Assembly: GCF_017313265.1 (NCBI RefSeq)
Contig: NZ_JAFLQZ010000004.1
Span: forward strand, 372,001-436,000
Reading direction: 5' to 3'
From: Hymenobacter telluris
Lineage (GTDB): Bacteria; Bacteroidota; Bacteroidia; Cytophagales; Hymenobacteraceae
Length of the DNA stretch: 64,000 nucleotides
Below are positions 53,153 through 61,010 of the stretch, one piece after another. How positions within the stretch are numbered: the first letter of the stretch is position 1; each line of letters opens with the position of its first letter. Under the pieces are notes generated by a model. That model worked only from the letters and a program-made list of their open reading frames with translations, was not told the origin of the DNA and did no database searches. A program made the translations under genes and the position numbers.

Positions 53153-53509
53153 TTACAGCAGCCGCGCCGCCTCAGCCCGCAGAAACGCCTGAAACCGCTC
53201 CTGCAACTCCCTGAACTCCTGAAGCAACTGTTGCCCCTCAGCGGTTACTTCGGCTCCCCCGCCCCGCTTGCCCCCGGCCTGCGTATTCACCACTGGCCTA
53301 GCCGACTGCGCGTTCAACGAACTTACCAGGTCCCAGGCCCGCTTGTACGACATGCCCATCTGCTGCGCCGCCTTGGAAATCGAGCCCTGCTCCTGAATCT
53401 GCGACAGTAATTCCAGCCGCCCAATGCCCATGTACCGGTCGTCGTCGGTTTCCACCCACAGGCGGCCGTTGAGGCGGAAATTCAGGTCGGGGCGAAGCAG
53501 GTTTTTCAT
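53153..53509 (-). CDS. ModE-type winged-helix regulator lacking molybdate domain
   Basis: A 118-aa DNA-binding protein equal to the N-terminal half of ModE. Residues GIGRLELLSQIQEQGSISKAAQQMGMSYKRAWDLV (about 28-62) form the winged helix, and TQAGGKRGGGAEVTAEGQQLL follows as in ModE. The C-terminal molybdate-binding di-Mop region found in full-length ModE is missing, so sensing must involve another protein or a different signal. The start at 53509 matches the ModE N-terminus. Its neighbour is the TonB receptor carrying a ModE-type operator, and the Mo-hydroxylase operon lies a few kb away. Confidence 0.87.
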   Translation of the reverse strand: MKNLLRPDLNFRLNGRLWVETDDDRYMGIGRLELLSQIQEQGSISKAAQQMGMSYKRAWDLVSSLNAQSARPVVNTQAGGKRGGGAEVTAEGQQLLQEFRELQERFQAFLRAEAARLL

Positions 53510-53540
53510 GTGAGGCAAGTTGTTGAAAACTTTTGAACCG

Positions 53541-53939
53541 CTATTTCCCGTGCGTAATCCGGATAACCTTGCTGTTTCTTGCATCCATAATTAGAAGGAA
53601 AGTACCGCCTTCGTACCCTGCTGGCAACCTTCCGGCCAACACCCAATAGTTATCAATTAAGTGTACGGTGTAGGGCCGTTGGCTTTGAATGTTTTCCTTA
53701 CCGTAAATATTGAATAGAATGGGTTCAGCAACTTGCACAGCTACAGTGCTGCTTCCAATCAGCATCTTCTGTGAAGACACCACATTGTGAAGTGTCGAAT
53801 CTTTCAGAGCGGCTTGCAAAAGCTCTATAGCAGCTTTCTGACCAGATGCTGGCTCCTGCTTACTCTGAGCACAGCCAATAACGCTACACGACAAACTCAA
53901 TAATAGCACTGGCAACAGCTGAATGTTTACCTTTTTCAT
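53541..53939 (-). CDS. NTF2-fold immunity-like lipoprotein
   Basis: A 132-aa predicted lipoprotein (signal peptide ending SCSVIGC, so Cys lipidation is likely). The mature part reads ILFNIYGKENIQSQRPYTVHLIDNYWVLAGRLP and GGTFLLIMDARNSKVIRITHGK, resembling the YbbC/YhhH NTF2-fold immunity family (NTF2 fold immunity protein 2). Such proteins often protect against polymorphic toxins, but many stand alone with no toxin, as here. The start at 53939 was chosen for MKKVNIQLLPVLLLSLSC. It sits between modE-like and dnaB genes with no visible functional link. Confidence 0.68.
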   Translation of the reverse strand: MKKVNIQLLPVLLLSLSCSVIGCAQSKQEPASGQKAAIELLQAALKDSTLHNVVSSQKMLIGSSTVAVQVAEPILFNIYGKENIQSQRPYTVHLIDNYWVLAGRLPAGYEGGTFLLIMDARNSKVIRITHGK

Positions 53940-53952
53940 ACACCAGAATAGC

Positions 53953-53985
53953 AAAAAAGCGCCAGCCGCTGCCGACTGACGCTTT
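53953..53985 (-). terminator. Intrinsic terminator of dnaB
   Basis: On the minus strand AAAGCGTCAG pairs with CTGGCGCTTT, followed by TTTT, 14 bp after the dnaB stop. Confidence 0.75.
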
Positions 53986-53998
53986 CAAAGCTGAAGAT

Positions 53999-56644
53999 TT
54001 AAAACGGCGGCGGGCCGTCGTCGAAGTTGCTGCGGGGGAAGGGCTGGGCCGGCGGCGGACCGTCGTTGTTGATGCGGGAGCCAAGCCGGATGGTATTGGG
54101 GGCGAAGGCCGAGGGGTCTTCGTCGAAGGTGCTGCTGGGGAAGGCGCCGGTGTTGAAGCTGCCCGCGTCGCCGAAACCACCGGCCCCGTCGAGGTCGGCA
54201 AACTTGGTGAACTTACCGATGAACTTGAGCTGCACCGTTTCCAAGGACCCGTTCCGGTGCTTGGCAATGATTACTTCGCCGGTACCTTGGGTGGGGTTGC
54301 CCATTTCGTCCTCGGTAATCTTGTAGTACTCCGGCCGGTAGAGGAACACCACCATGTCGGCGTCCTGCTCGATAGAGCCCGATTCGCGCAGGTCACTTAG
54401 CTGCGGCTTCTTGTCACCGCCGCGGGTTTCCACCGAGCGGGAAAGCTGCGACAGGGCTAGTACCGGCACGTTCAACTCTTTGGCAATGCCTTTGAGTGCC
54501 CGCGAGATACTGGCAATTTCCTGCTCCCGGTTGCCGCCGCCTTTGCCGTCGGTGTTGCCGGTCATCAGCTGCAAGTAGTCGATGATAATCATCGAAATAT
54601 CGTGGTGCGCTTTCAGGCGGCGGCATTTGGTGCGCAGCTCCCGGATGCTCAGGCCCGGCGTATCGTCAATGTAAATCGGGGCCGACGACAAGGCCGAAAT
54701 CTTGTGGTTGAGCTGGGCCCACTCATAGTCGGCGAGGTTGCCTTTCTTGATTTTCTCGGAATCCAGCTCGGCCTCGGCCGAAATCAAACGATTCACGAGC
54801 TGCAACGACGACATTTCCAGCGAGAAGATGGCCACCGGCTTCTTGAACTCCACCGCCGCGTTGCGCATCGCCGATACTACGAATGCCGTGTTATGCGTCA
54901 CGGTCATGTCCTGCAACAAAAACAGCCGGTTACCGTCGATTTCGAAACCGTAATAGTCGTCTACCTTATCAAACTCCACCGAAATGCCGGTCTGGCGCCA
55001 ATCGACCGGCGAAGCCCAGGGCTGCGCTTTTTTGCGGGCCACCCGCACCGGCACCCGGTTGATGTCGCCGTACAGGCGTACCCGCCATACTTCGCTCTCG
55101 TAGCCGATGCTGGAAATGGTGGCTTTTTTCTTGGTAAGTGAAGTGCGAAAACCTAACGAATCACCCAGGAACTTGATTTGGCGAGCTAGCCGCTGGTTTT
55201 TCTGGGTGATTTCGTAGCCGTTGGAAACCGGGTCCAAGTGCCCGTCGCTGTCGATGAGGCCGGCCAGCAACCGCAGGCGGTTTTCCGTAGAGTTGATGGC
55301 GTAGGCGCGGGGAATGTGCTTGTTGCCCAGCACTCCCAGTTGCCGCAGCTCGTCTTGCAAAGAGTACTCGGCAATGCTGCCGCCCTGCCGGCCGCGGGTA
55401 ATGCCGTAGCTGTTGCAGCGGTTTTCCACTATGCCCACCGTTACCTGCATGTCCAGCGTGGCGGCGTATTCATGCAGGTAATCAATAATTTCCTGATCCT
55501 GACCGGTAATGCGGCAATTATCGGAAGCCCCGTCGCCGAGCCATACGCCCAGGAAGTAAGGGTCTACGGGCAGTTCCTGCGCGGCAAACTCCACGGGCAC
55601 TTTGTAGCCTTTGTAGTTGGAGCGGAACTTCGGCCCTTTAGCCAGATAATCCTTCACGGTGATGTTGAGCACGTCGCCGTGGCGGTGCGGGCCCTCGGTG
55701 CGGCTGCGCTTCAGGGAGAGAATATGGCTCTCGTTCACGCGGTAGTCGTCGCCCTTGTTCTGGCGTATCCAGTACATGTTTTCCCGGCCCCGCGCAATAC
55801 TCAGCACCCGGCGCGGCGTGGAATCGTCGCCCATCAGCAGGTCGCCGGCCTGCACGTCTTCCACGTTGCGCAGGTCACCGTCGAACATCAGCACTTTTGT
55901 ACCCTTGCCGAGACACTTACCCATGCCGGGGCGCGCGGCAATAATCACAAGGTCAGAGGGTTGCCAACCCGAGGTAACCCGGTCCAGAGCCGAGAAGCCC
56001 GAGGGTACGCCGGTGAGGCCGTCTTTCTGATTTTTCTTTTCTTCCAGCTCTTTGATGGCTTTACCCATCAGGCTGCGCATGTCGTCGAAGTTCTTGCGAA
56101 TGTTCGACTCCGATACTTCAAACAGCGCCTGCTCGGTGTTGTCGAGCAAGTTGAACACGTCGGTGGTATCCTCGAAAGCGTCGCGCTGAATGGTGCTGGC
56201 AATATTGATTAGCTCGCGCTTGATGGCGTTTTCGGTGATGATGCGGGCGTGGTACTCCACGTTGGCCGCCGAGTTGACCTTGAACGTGAGGTTGGCCACG
56301 TAATGCGCCCCGCCGGCGGCTTCCAGCTCGCCCATCTCGCGCAGTTCGTGCGTGACCGTCAGAATGTCAATCGGCTCCGATTTGTCGAACAGATTGAGGA
56401 TGGCTTTGAAGATGCGCTGGTGCCCATCCTTGTAAAAGCTCCGCTCCTTGAGAATATCGATTACAGTGGTAAGGGCGTCTTTTTCGAGCATGAGCGCGCC
56501 CAATACTGCCGCTTCCAGCTCTAGTGCCTGCGGCGGTAGCTTACCAGCCGGGCCACCCGCAGGAACCACCGCCGGGCGGCTGTTCCAGGCGGCTTTAGCG
56601 CGCGAGGCTGATAGTTTCAAACGGTCATCCATCCGGTCATTCAT
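53999..56644 (-). CDS. dnaB: Replicative DNA helicase DnaB with in-frame intein
   Basis: Precursor of the replicative helicase, about 881 aa. The N-terminal DnaB domain (about residues 40-145) and RecA-like core are interrupted in the Walker A loop: extein ARPGMGK is followed by an intein and then TAFVVSAM, rebuilding GMGKT. Other helicase motifs are ALFSLEMSSLQLVNRL-like at the B region, MIIIDYLQLM (Walker B, H-loop), LSQLSRSVETRGG and LRESGSIEQDADMV. The mature helicase would be about 540 aa, normal for the family. The ATG at 56644 is preferred to a GTG one codon upstream. Splicing is required for ATP binding, so the intein must be functional. Confidence 0.95.
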   Translation of the reverse strand: MNDRMDDRLKLSASRAKAAWNSRPAVVPAGGPAGKLPPQALELEAAVLGALMLEKDALTTVIDILKERSFYKDGHQRIFKAILNLFDKSEPIDILTVTHELREMGELEAAGGAHYVANLTFKVNSAANVEYHARIITENAIKRELINIASTIQRDAFEDTTDVFNLLDNTEQALFEVSESNIRKNFDDMRSLMGKAIKELEEKKNQKDGLTGVPSGFSALDRVTSGWQPSDLVIIAARPGMGKCLGKGTKVLMFDGDLRNVEDVQAGDLLMGDDSTPRRVLSIARGRENMYWIRQNKGDDYRVNESHILSLKRSRTEGPHRHGDVLNITVKDYLAKGPKFRSNYKGYKVPVEFAAQELPVDPYFLGVWLGDGASDNCRITGQDQEIIDYLHEYAATLDMQVTVGIVENRCNSYGITRGRQGGSIAEYSLQDELRQLGVLGNKHIPRAYAINSTENRLRLLAGLIDSDGHLDPVSNGYEITQKNQRLARQIKFLGDSLGFRTSLTKKKATISSIGYESEVWRVRLYGDINRVPVRVARKKAQPWASPVDWRQTGISVEFDKVDDYYGFEIDGNRLFLLQDMTVTHNTAFVVSAMRNAAVEFKKPVAIFSLEMSSLQLVNRLISAEAELDSEKIKKGNLADYEWAQLNHKISALSSAPIYIDDTPGLSIRELRTKCRRLKAHHDISMIIIDYLQLMTGNTDGKGGGNREQEIASISRALKGIAKELNVPVLALSQLSRSVETRGGDKKPQLSDLRESGSIEQDADMVVFLYRPEYYKITEDEMGNPTQGTGEVIIAKHRNGSLETVQLKFIGKFTKFADLDGAGGFGDAGSFNTGAFPSSTFDEDPSAFAPNTIRLGSRINNDGPPPAQPFPRSNFDDGPPPF
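54890..55915 (-). mobile_element. DnaB intein with LAGLIDADG homing endonuclease
   Basis: A 342-aa intein (precursor residues about 244-585) beginning with Cys1 (CLGKGTKVLMFDGDLRNVED) and ending THN with Thr as the +1 extein residue. Block B His is in NESHILSLK. Endonuclease motifs are YFLGVWLGDGAS (first) and LLAGLIDSDGHLD (second), both with acidic residues intact, so the homing nuclease may be active. It is inserted after Lys of the P-loop GK, a known intein hotspot of DnaB. Composition matches the host gene, so it is not a very recent arrival. Confidence 0.93.
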
Positions 56645-56945
56645 CACGTGGGTCGGTACTACAAGGTAAGCAGGTTCGGGCAGTTTTTAAGTTGCGCTAC
56701 TCAGGATTCGCGTTCCTAATAACTCCACTTCTCACCCAATATTTTTCAAGGGGGCACAAAGCTAACGGCTGCGCCCTACAATCCGGAAGCAGGCCGAAAG
56801 GTTTCTTTTGGTTGACTGATTGATTGGTGACAGGTCGATTGGTGATGGTTGATTGGCACACTAAAAAGCGACAATCAACACATCACCAATCAACAATCAG
56901 CACATCAATGTACCTTTGCCGCCCGCTTTCCTTCCTTCTGCCTGA
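56645..56945. other. Intergenic region between divergent dnaB and mpl with inverted repeat
   Basis: About 300 bp. At about 56815-56905 a repeat of TGATTGGTGATGGTTGATTG type faces its complement (CAATCAACACATCACCAATC), forming a hairpin. TACCTTTG at 56911-56918 is a -7 element for mpl. I see no gene here. Confidence 0.6.
56911..56918 (+). promoter_or_regulatory. -7 promoter element of mpl
   Basis: TACCTTTG fits TAnnTTTG, 27 bp before the mpl ATG at 56946. Confidence 0.6.
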
Positions 56946-58334
56946 ATGACTGTCTCTCCGACCTCCTCCCTCCAGCGCCTCCACCTGATTGCCGTCGGCG
57001 GAAGCATTATGCACAACCTGGCCCTGGCCTTGCTCAAAAGGGGGGCTCAGGTCACGGGCTCCGACGACGAGATATTTGAGCCCGCCAAAAGCCGGCTACA
57101 GGCGGCCGGGTTGCTACCCGCGCAGGAGGGTTGGTTTCCCGAGAAAATCACCGCCGACCTCGACGCCGTGATTGTAGGCATGCACGCCCGCCCCGACAAC
57201 CCCGAGTTGCTACGGGCGCAGGAATTAGGGCTGCGGGTGTACTCATTCCCGGAGTTTATTTACGAGGCCTCCCGCGACAAGCAGCGGGTGGTAATTGGCG
57301 GCTCACACGGCAAAACCAGCATCACCTCCCTGATTTTGCACGTATTGCGCCACCACGGCCGCACGTTTGACTACGCCGTGGGAGCCCAGCTGGAAGGCTT
57401 TGATTTGATGGTGCAGCTCACGGAGGATGCCCCCATCATCATCATTGAAGGCGACGAGTACCTATCCTCCCCCATCGACCGGCGGCCGAAGTTCCACTTG
57501 TACCAGCACCACATTGGCGTGATTTCCGGCATCAGCTGGGACCATATCAACGTGTTTCCGACCGAGGAAATCTACCGGGAGCAGTTCAAGATTTTTGCCG
57601 AGATGACGCCCAAAGCTGGTACCCTCATCTACGACCAAGACGACGAGCAGGTGCAGCTGGTAACTGTGCCCAGCCACCCCGATGTGGAATACATCGGCTA
57701 CGGTCCGCACGAGCACGTTATCAAGGATGGCAACACGTTTCTGCTGAACAAGAAAGACGAGAAAGTACCCGTGCAGGTGTTTGGCGAGCATAATCTGCGC
57801 AATATTTCGGCGGCCAAAGAGGTCTGCAAACAGCTCGGTATCAAGAGCAAGTCGTTTTATGAGGCGCTGGCTACGTTTAAGGGCGCAGCACGGCGGCTAG
57901 AAAAGGTAGCCGAAGGAGCGGGCTCGGTGGTGTACAAGGACTTTGCCCACGCACCCAGCAAGCTGAAGGCCACGGCCACAGCCTTCAAGAAGCAATTTCC
58001 GAAGCGCCGGCTGGTGGCTTGCCTGGAGCTGCACACGTTCAGCAGCCTCAACCCGGCCTTCCTGCCGCAATACGCGCATACGTTCGATGCCCCCGACGTA
58101 GCCGTGGTGTATTTCAACCCGCAGGTACTGGAGCACAAGCGCCTCGCGCCGTTGGCCCCCGAGCAAGTGGCCCAAGCTTTCGGCCGCCCCGATTTGCAGG
58201 TGTTCACCGACAGCAAGCAGCTAGCGGAGTTTCTGCATCAGCAGAACTGGCAGGACGCCAACCTGTTGATGATGTCGTCGGGCACGTTCGATGGCCTAGA
58301 TTTGAAACAGCTAGCCGCTGAAGTGGTGCAATAG
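56946..58334 (+). CDS. mpl: UDP-N-acetylmuramate:tripeptide ligase Mpl
   Basis: A 462-aa cytosolic Mur-ligase that reattaches recycled L-Ala-gamma-D-Glu-meso-DAP to UDP-MurNAc. N-terminal Rossmann motif LHLIAVGGSIMHNLALAL (residues 12-29), ATP-binding GSHGKTSITSLI (119-130), and EGDEYLSSPIDRRPKF with a Mur-ligase central domain are typical of Mpl (MurC-like). The C-terminal part ends normally. It is divergent from dnaB and preceded by a -7 element. The role in peptidoglycan recycling is well established for the family; full length and intact motifs suggest an active enzyme. Confidence 0.95.
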   Translation: MTVSPTSSLQRLHLIAVGGSIMHNLALALLKRGAQVTGSDDEIFEPAKSRLQAAGLLPAQEGWFPEKITADLDAVIVGMHARPDNPELLRAQELGLRVYSFPEFIYEASRDKQRVVIGGSHGKTSITSLILHVLRHHGRTFDYAVGAQLEGFDLMVQLTEDAPIIIIEGDEYLSSPIDRRPKFHLYQHHIGVISGISWDHINVFPTEEIYREQFKIFAEMTPKAGTLIYDQDDEQVQLVTVPSHPDVEYIGYGPHEHVIKDGNTFLLNKKDEKVPVQVFGEHNLRNISAAKEVCKQLGIKSKSFYEALATFKGAARRLEKVAEGAGSVVYKDFAHAPSKLKATATAFKKQFPKRRLVACLELHTFSSLNPAFLPQYAHTFDAPDVAVVYFNPQVLEHKRLAPLAPEQVAQAFGRPDLQVFTDSKQLAEFLHQQNWQDANLLMMSSGTFDGLDLKQLAAEVVQ

Positions 58335-58337
58335 CGT

Positions 58338-58435
58338 ATTAGTGCCTATTGCTTGGTGCGTAGTGCTCAGGCTGTTCTTTTGAACACTCATCACAATGAC
58401 CTACGCACTAGGCACTGATACATCAGGCACTGAGA
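58338..58435. repeat. Intergenic inverted repeat (relative of 2449-2582)
   Basis: AGTGCCTATTGCTTGGTGCG near 58341 and its neighbour GTAGTGCTCAGGCTGTTCTTT face complementary segments (CCTACGCACTAGGCACTG, CAGGCACTGA) downstream. The left arm resembles TGCCTGGTGCTTCGTGCTTA..GGCTGTTCT at 2462-2500, so the two loci share a repeat family. Confidence 0.7.
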
Positions 58436-58444
58436 ATCAATCAT

Positions 58445-59143
58445 ATGAAACAATCTTTGCTCCTGCTGCACGGCGCACTAGCGTCGGAAGCCCAGCTGAA
58501 GCCGTTGGCGCGTGAGTTATCGGCGTTTTACCACGTTCACACGTTTTCGTTCAGCGGGCACGCGGGCCAGCCGTTGGATGCCGCTACGTTTTCGATGGTG
58601 GGCTTTGCCGAGCAAGTGACGCAGTTTATTGAAGAGAAAGGCCTGACGTCGGTGCATGTGTTTGGGTACAGCATGGGCGGCTACGCGGCGCTGGTGGCGG
58701 CGCTGGCGGCGCCTACTATCATCCGGAGCGTTACTACCCTGGGCACCAAGCTCGACTGGTCGCCGGCCACGGCCGCGCTGGAAAGCCGCTTTCTTGACCC
58801 CGACAAAATGCGCGCGAAAGTACCCGAGTTTGCTGCTCATTTAGAGAAGCTGCACGCTCCTACGCCTCTGCCCGAGTTGCTGGCGGCTACGGCGGCAATG
58901 TTGCGCGGCCTCGGTTCCCGGCCGCTGCTCACCACCGCCAACTTGGCTACGCTCAATACTCCCGTGCAAATAATGGTGGGCGAGCTAGACAAAACGACCG
59001 GCGTAGATGCCGCGCGCCACTTCGCCGACTACATGCCCCATGCCACCTTCGAGATACTCATGAACACGCCGCACCCGTTGGAGCGCGTAAATCCAGATTT
59101 GCTGGTGAGCCGCATTGCCCGCTTCATCGAAACAGCGGCATGA
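58445..59143 (+). CDS. Alpha/beta hydrolase
   Basis: A 232-aa cytosolic serine hydrolase. The oxyanion-hole motif LLLHGALASEAQL is near residues 6-18, the nucleophile elbow is GYSMGGY with Ser76, Asp is probable in MVGELDKTTGVDAA and His in MNTPHPLERV. The substrate is unknown. It follows mpl with an inverted repeat between and is closed by a strong terminator shared with the convergent small gene. Confidence 0.87.
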   Translation: MKQSLLLLHGALASEAQLKPLARELSAFYHVHTFSFSGHAGQPLDAATFSMVGFAEQVTQFIEEKGLTSVHVFGYSMGGYAALVAALAAPTIIRSVTTLGTKLDWSPATAALESRFLDPDKMRAKVPEFAAHLEKLHAPTPLPELLAATAAMLRGLGSRPLLTTANLATLNTPVQIMVGELDKTTGVDAARHFADYMPHATFEILMNTPHPLERVNPDLLVSRIARFIETAA

Positions 59144-59179
59144 AGCACCGGCACTTGCCTGATTTGAACTTGCAACAAT

Positions 59180-59211
59180 AAAAAAAGCCCGCCTGATGGC
59201 GGGCTTTTTTT
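59180..59211. terminator. Strong bidirectional terminator
   Basis: AAAAAAAGCCCGCC and GGCGGGCTTTTTTT pair perfectly around a 4-nt loop, between the hydrolase and the convergent genes. Confidence 0.93.
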
Positions 59212-59329
59212 ATTCCTCAGGCTGGGGAGGCTTAGGTGCCAACTCAGGTTTCGGTCGGCGCCGGTCGGTGGTGAGCAGCAGGGCCACTGCCGTGAGCGAA
59301 AGGCGCATAATCCATTTACGACTCAGCAT
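59210..59329 (-). CDS. Possible 39-aa small membrane protein
   Basis: A short frame beginning MLSRKWIMRLSLTAVALLLT, a potential single TM segment, with a Pro/Lys/Arg-rich tail (DRRRPKPELAPKPPQPEE). It starts 2 bp after the lipoprotein gene stop and its stop codon falls in the terminator T-tract, so a translated position in the same transcript is plausible. No family is recognised, and the chance of a random frame remains. Confidence 0.35.
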   Translation of the reverse strand: MLSRKWIMRLSLTAVALLLTTDRRRPKPELAPKPPQPEE

Positions 59330-59331
59330 AT

Positions 59332-59895
59332 CTAGCGCGAAAAGAGTGTATTGCCTTCCTGTATTCGTAGGTCGCAGCTGCTGCCGCCGGTGTTTTCCTC
59401 GCAGGTGGTACCCACAATGTCGTTGCTCTCGAAATTGAAAAAGCAGAACGTACAACCCACTCCCGTAATGATGTAACGCGAGGCATTCGACCGCACGGAA
59501 AGCTCTTTGTCGGAAACTAGCGTCAGGGGAATGGCCATGCCGCGGAACATGCCGTTGCGTAAGCCCAAGCCCACCAAATAATACGATGCGGGGTCCTTGG
59601 GGTCGCCTTGTACTTTGCGCACCATGGTTTTGTCGATGGCAGTACCGTCGCCGAACTGCCGGTTGAAAGCCAGCGCCAGCTGCTCGCGGGGCACCAAGTA
59701 CTTGATGAGGCCTTTCTCACCTACCGAAGCCACTACCTTGCTGACGGCCTCCTGTTTACGGCTGCCCATGTCGCTCTTATCGGGCGACGTGAATTCGGGA
59801 ATACCTTTTTTGGAAGTTTCACAGGCCGATAAGCCCGTAATCACCAGAGCGGTAGCCACTAGCAGGCGCGAGCAAAAGCGCAGAGAATTTTTCAT
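59332..59895 (-). CDS. Hypothetical lipoprotein
   Basis: A 187-aa predicted lipoprotein (signal peptide MKNSLRFCSRLLVATALVITGLSAC; the lipobox ends at Cys). The mature region contains no recognised domain; it has PASYYLVGLGLRNGMFRGMAIPLTLVSD and cysteines in GVGCTFCFF and TTCEENTGGSSCDLR that could form disulfides. The start at 59895 was chosen because MKNSL begins a lipoprotein signal. It follows the M48 peptidase gene by 26 bp on the same strand, so the two may be co-transcribed. Confidence 0.75.
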   Translation of the reverse strand: MKNSLRFCSRLLVATALVITGLSACETSKKGIPEFTSPDKSDMGSRKQEAVSKVVASVGEKGLIKYLVPREQLALAFNRQFGDGTAIDKTMVRKVQGDPKDPASYYLVGLGLRNGMFRGMAIPLTLVSDKELSVRSNASRYIITGVGCTFCFFNFESNDIVGTTCEENTGGSSCDLRIQEGNTLFSR

Positions 59896-59921
59896 ACCGA
59901 AAGGTAGCACGCGACGCTGAG

Positions 59922-60713
59922 TTATGGCTTATAGTATTTGCGCGCTTCCGGCAATTCGCGCTGAATTGCCGCTACCCGAGTGCCATTGGAGGGGTGAGTT
60001 GAAAGAAATTCCGGTGGCGAAGCCGTGCCTTCCCGGGCATCCATGCGCTGCCAGAAATCCACTGCCTTATCAGGATTGTAACCAGCCATAGCCATGAAAA
60101 TCAGGCCCAGATGGTCGGCTTCCGATTCTTGGCTGCGGCCGTATTTCAGCAGCCCCAGTTGCGAGCCTAAGCCCACCGCTTGCAAAAACACATTTTGGCT
60201 AAGCGTGGGCGTCTGCCCTACAGCCGTTGACACCACGCCGCCTACGGTTTGCGCCGCTTGCTGCTGGCTGGCCCGCTCCGAGCTGTGGCGCGCTACAGCG
60301 TGTGCAATTTCGTGGCCCATCACTACGGCCAGGCCGGTTTCGTCTTGGGTAATGGGCAAGATACCGGTGTACACGGCCACTTTGCCGCCGGGCATACACC
60401 AAGCGTTTTCCTGCTTGTCGTCAATCAGGTTGAACTCCCAGGCATACCCTTCCAGCTGGCTGGACTGGTTTTGCTGGCGGAAATAGGTTTCCACGGCCTG
60501 CTGAATGCGTTGGCCCACCCGCTTGACCATGGCGGCCTGCGTGCCACTGGTAATTACCTTGCTGGAAGCCAGCACTTTCTGGTACTCGGTAACCGCCATG
60601 GCGTTCATCTCGGCATCGGAAACCAGGCTCAGCTGGCGGCGGCCGGTGATGGGAACAGTGGTGCAGCCAGCAGCTACAAGCAAGCAGCTAGCTAAGGCAA
60701 GTTTCTTAAGCAT
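59922..60713 (-). CDS. M48-family zinc metallopeptidase, lipoprotein
   Basis: A 263-aa predicted lipoprotein (MLKKLALASCLLVAAGC; Cys17) with an M48 peptidase domain. The zinc motif HEIAH is at residues 134-138 and the third ligand is Glu198 in SQESEADHLG. The YTGILP and STHPSNGTRVAAI motifs are typical of LoiP/YcaL-like outer-membrane quality-control peptidases. It probably acts in the periplasm, degrading damaged proteins. Start by lipoprotein signal. Confidence 0.92.
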   Translation of the reverse strand: MLKKLALASCLLVAAGCTTVPITGRRQLSLVSDAEMNAMAVTEYQKVLASSKVITSGTQAAMVKRVGQRIQQAVETYFRQQNQSSQLEGYAWEFNLIDDKQENAWCMPGGKVAVYTGILPITQDETGLAVVMGHEIAHAVARHSSERASQQQAAQTVGGVVSTAVGQTPTLSQNVFLQAVGLGSQLGLLKYGRSQESEADHLGLIFMAMAGYNPDKAVDFWQRMDAREGTASPPEFLSTHPSNGTRVAAIQRELPEARKYYKP

Positions 60714-60896
60714 GGTAAGTGACGTTGGAGAGAAAAGATGGGAGCGGAACTACGGCAAGAGCGGCAGCGCGGAGCCTGCCCGCACGGCCCCTATCTATAC
60801 GATACGAGGCAGGAAAAATGTTTGCGGCCATTGTTTTAAGCGGCTGATAAGCGAGTATTCTGGTAGTTTTTCGTTTCCGGGCCGCGAATTAAGCGC

Positions 60897-60904
60897 TAAT
60901 TTTG
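60897..60904 (+). promoter_or_regulatory. Candidate -7 element upstream of the FAH-family gene
   Basis: TAATTTTG fits TAnnTTTG, about 107 bp before the ATG at 61011, in a 297-bp gap with no gene seen. Confidence 0.4.
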
Positions 60905-61010
60905 GCTATCCTGCCCACGCATTGGGGCGCCGTACTCTGGCACGCAGGTAGCCGGTTCGTCGCCCAGTATCCGTCTGCTTACCTGGCCACCCAGCCGCTA
61001 CTTTCTTTTT

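Noticed and set aside
55238..56212. Plus-strand 324-codon frame opposite dnaB
   Set aside because: Shadow of dnaB; His/Val/Ala-rich with no domain, while the dnaB/intein frame has all motifs.
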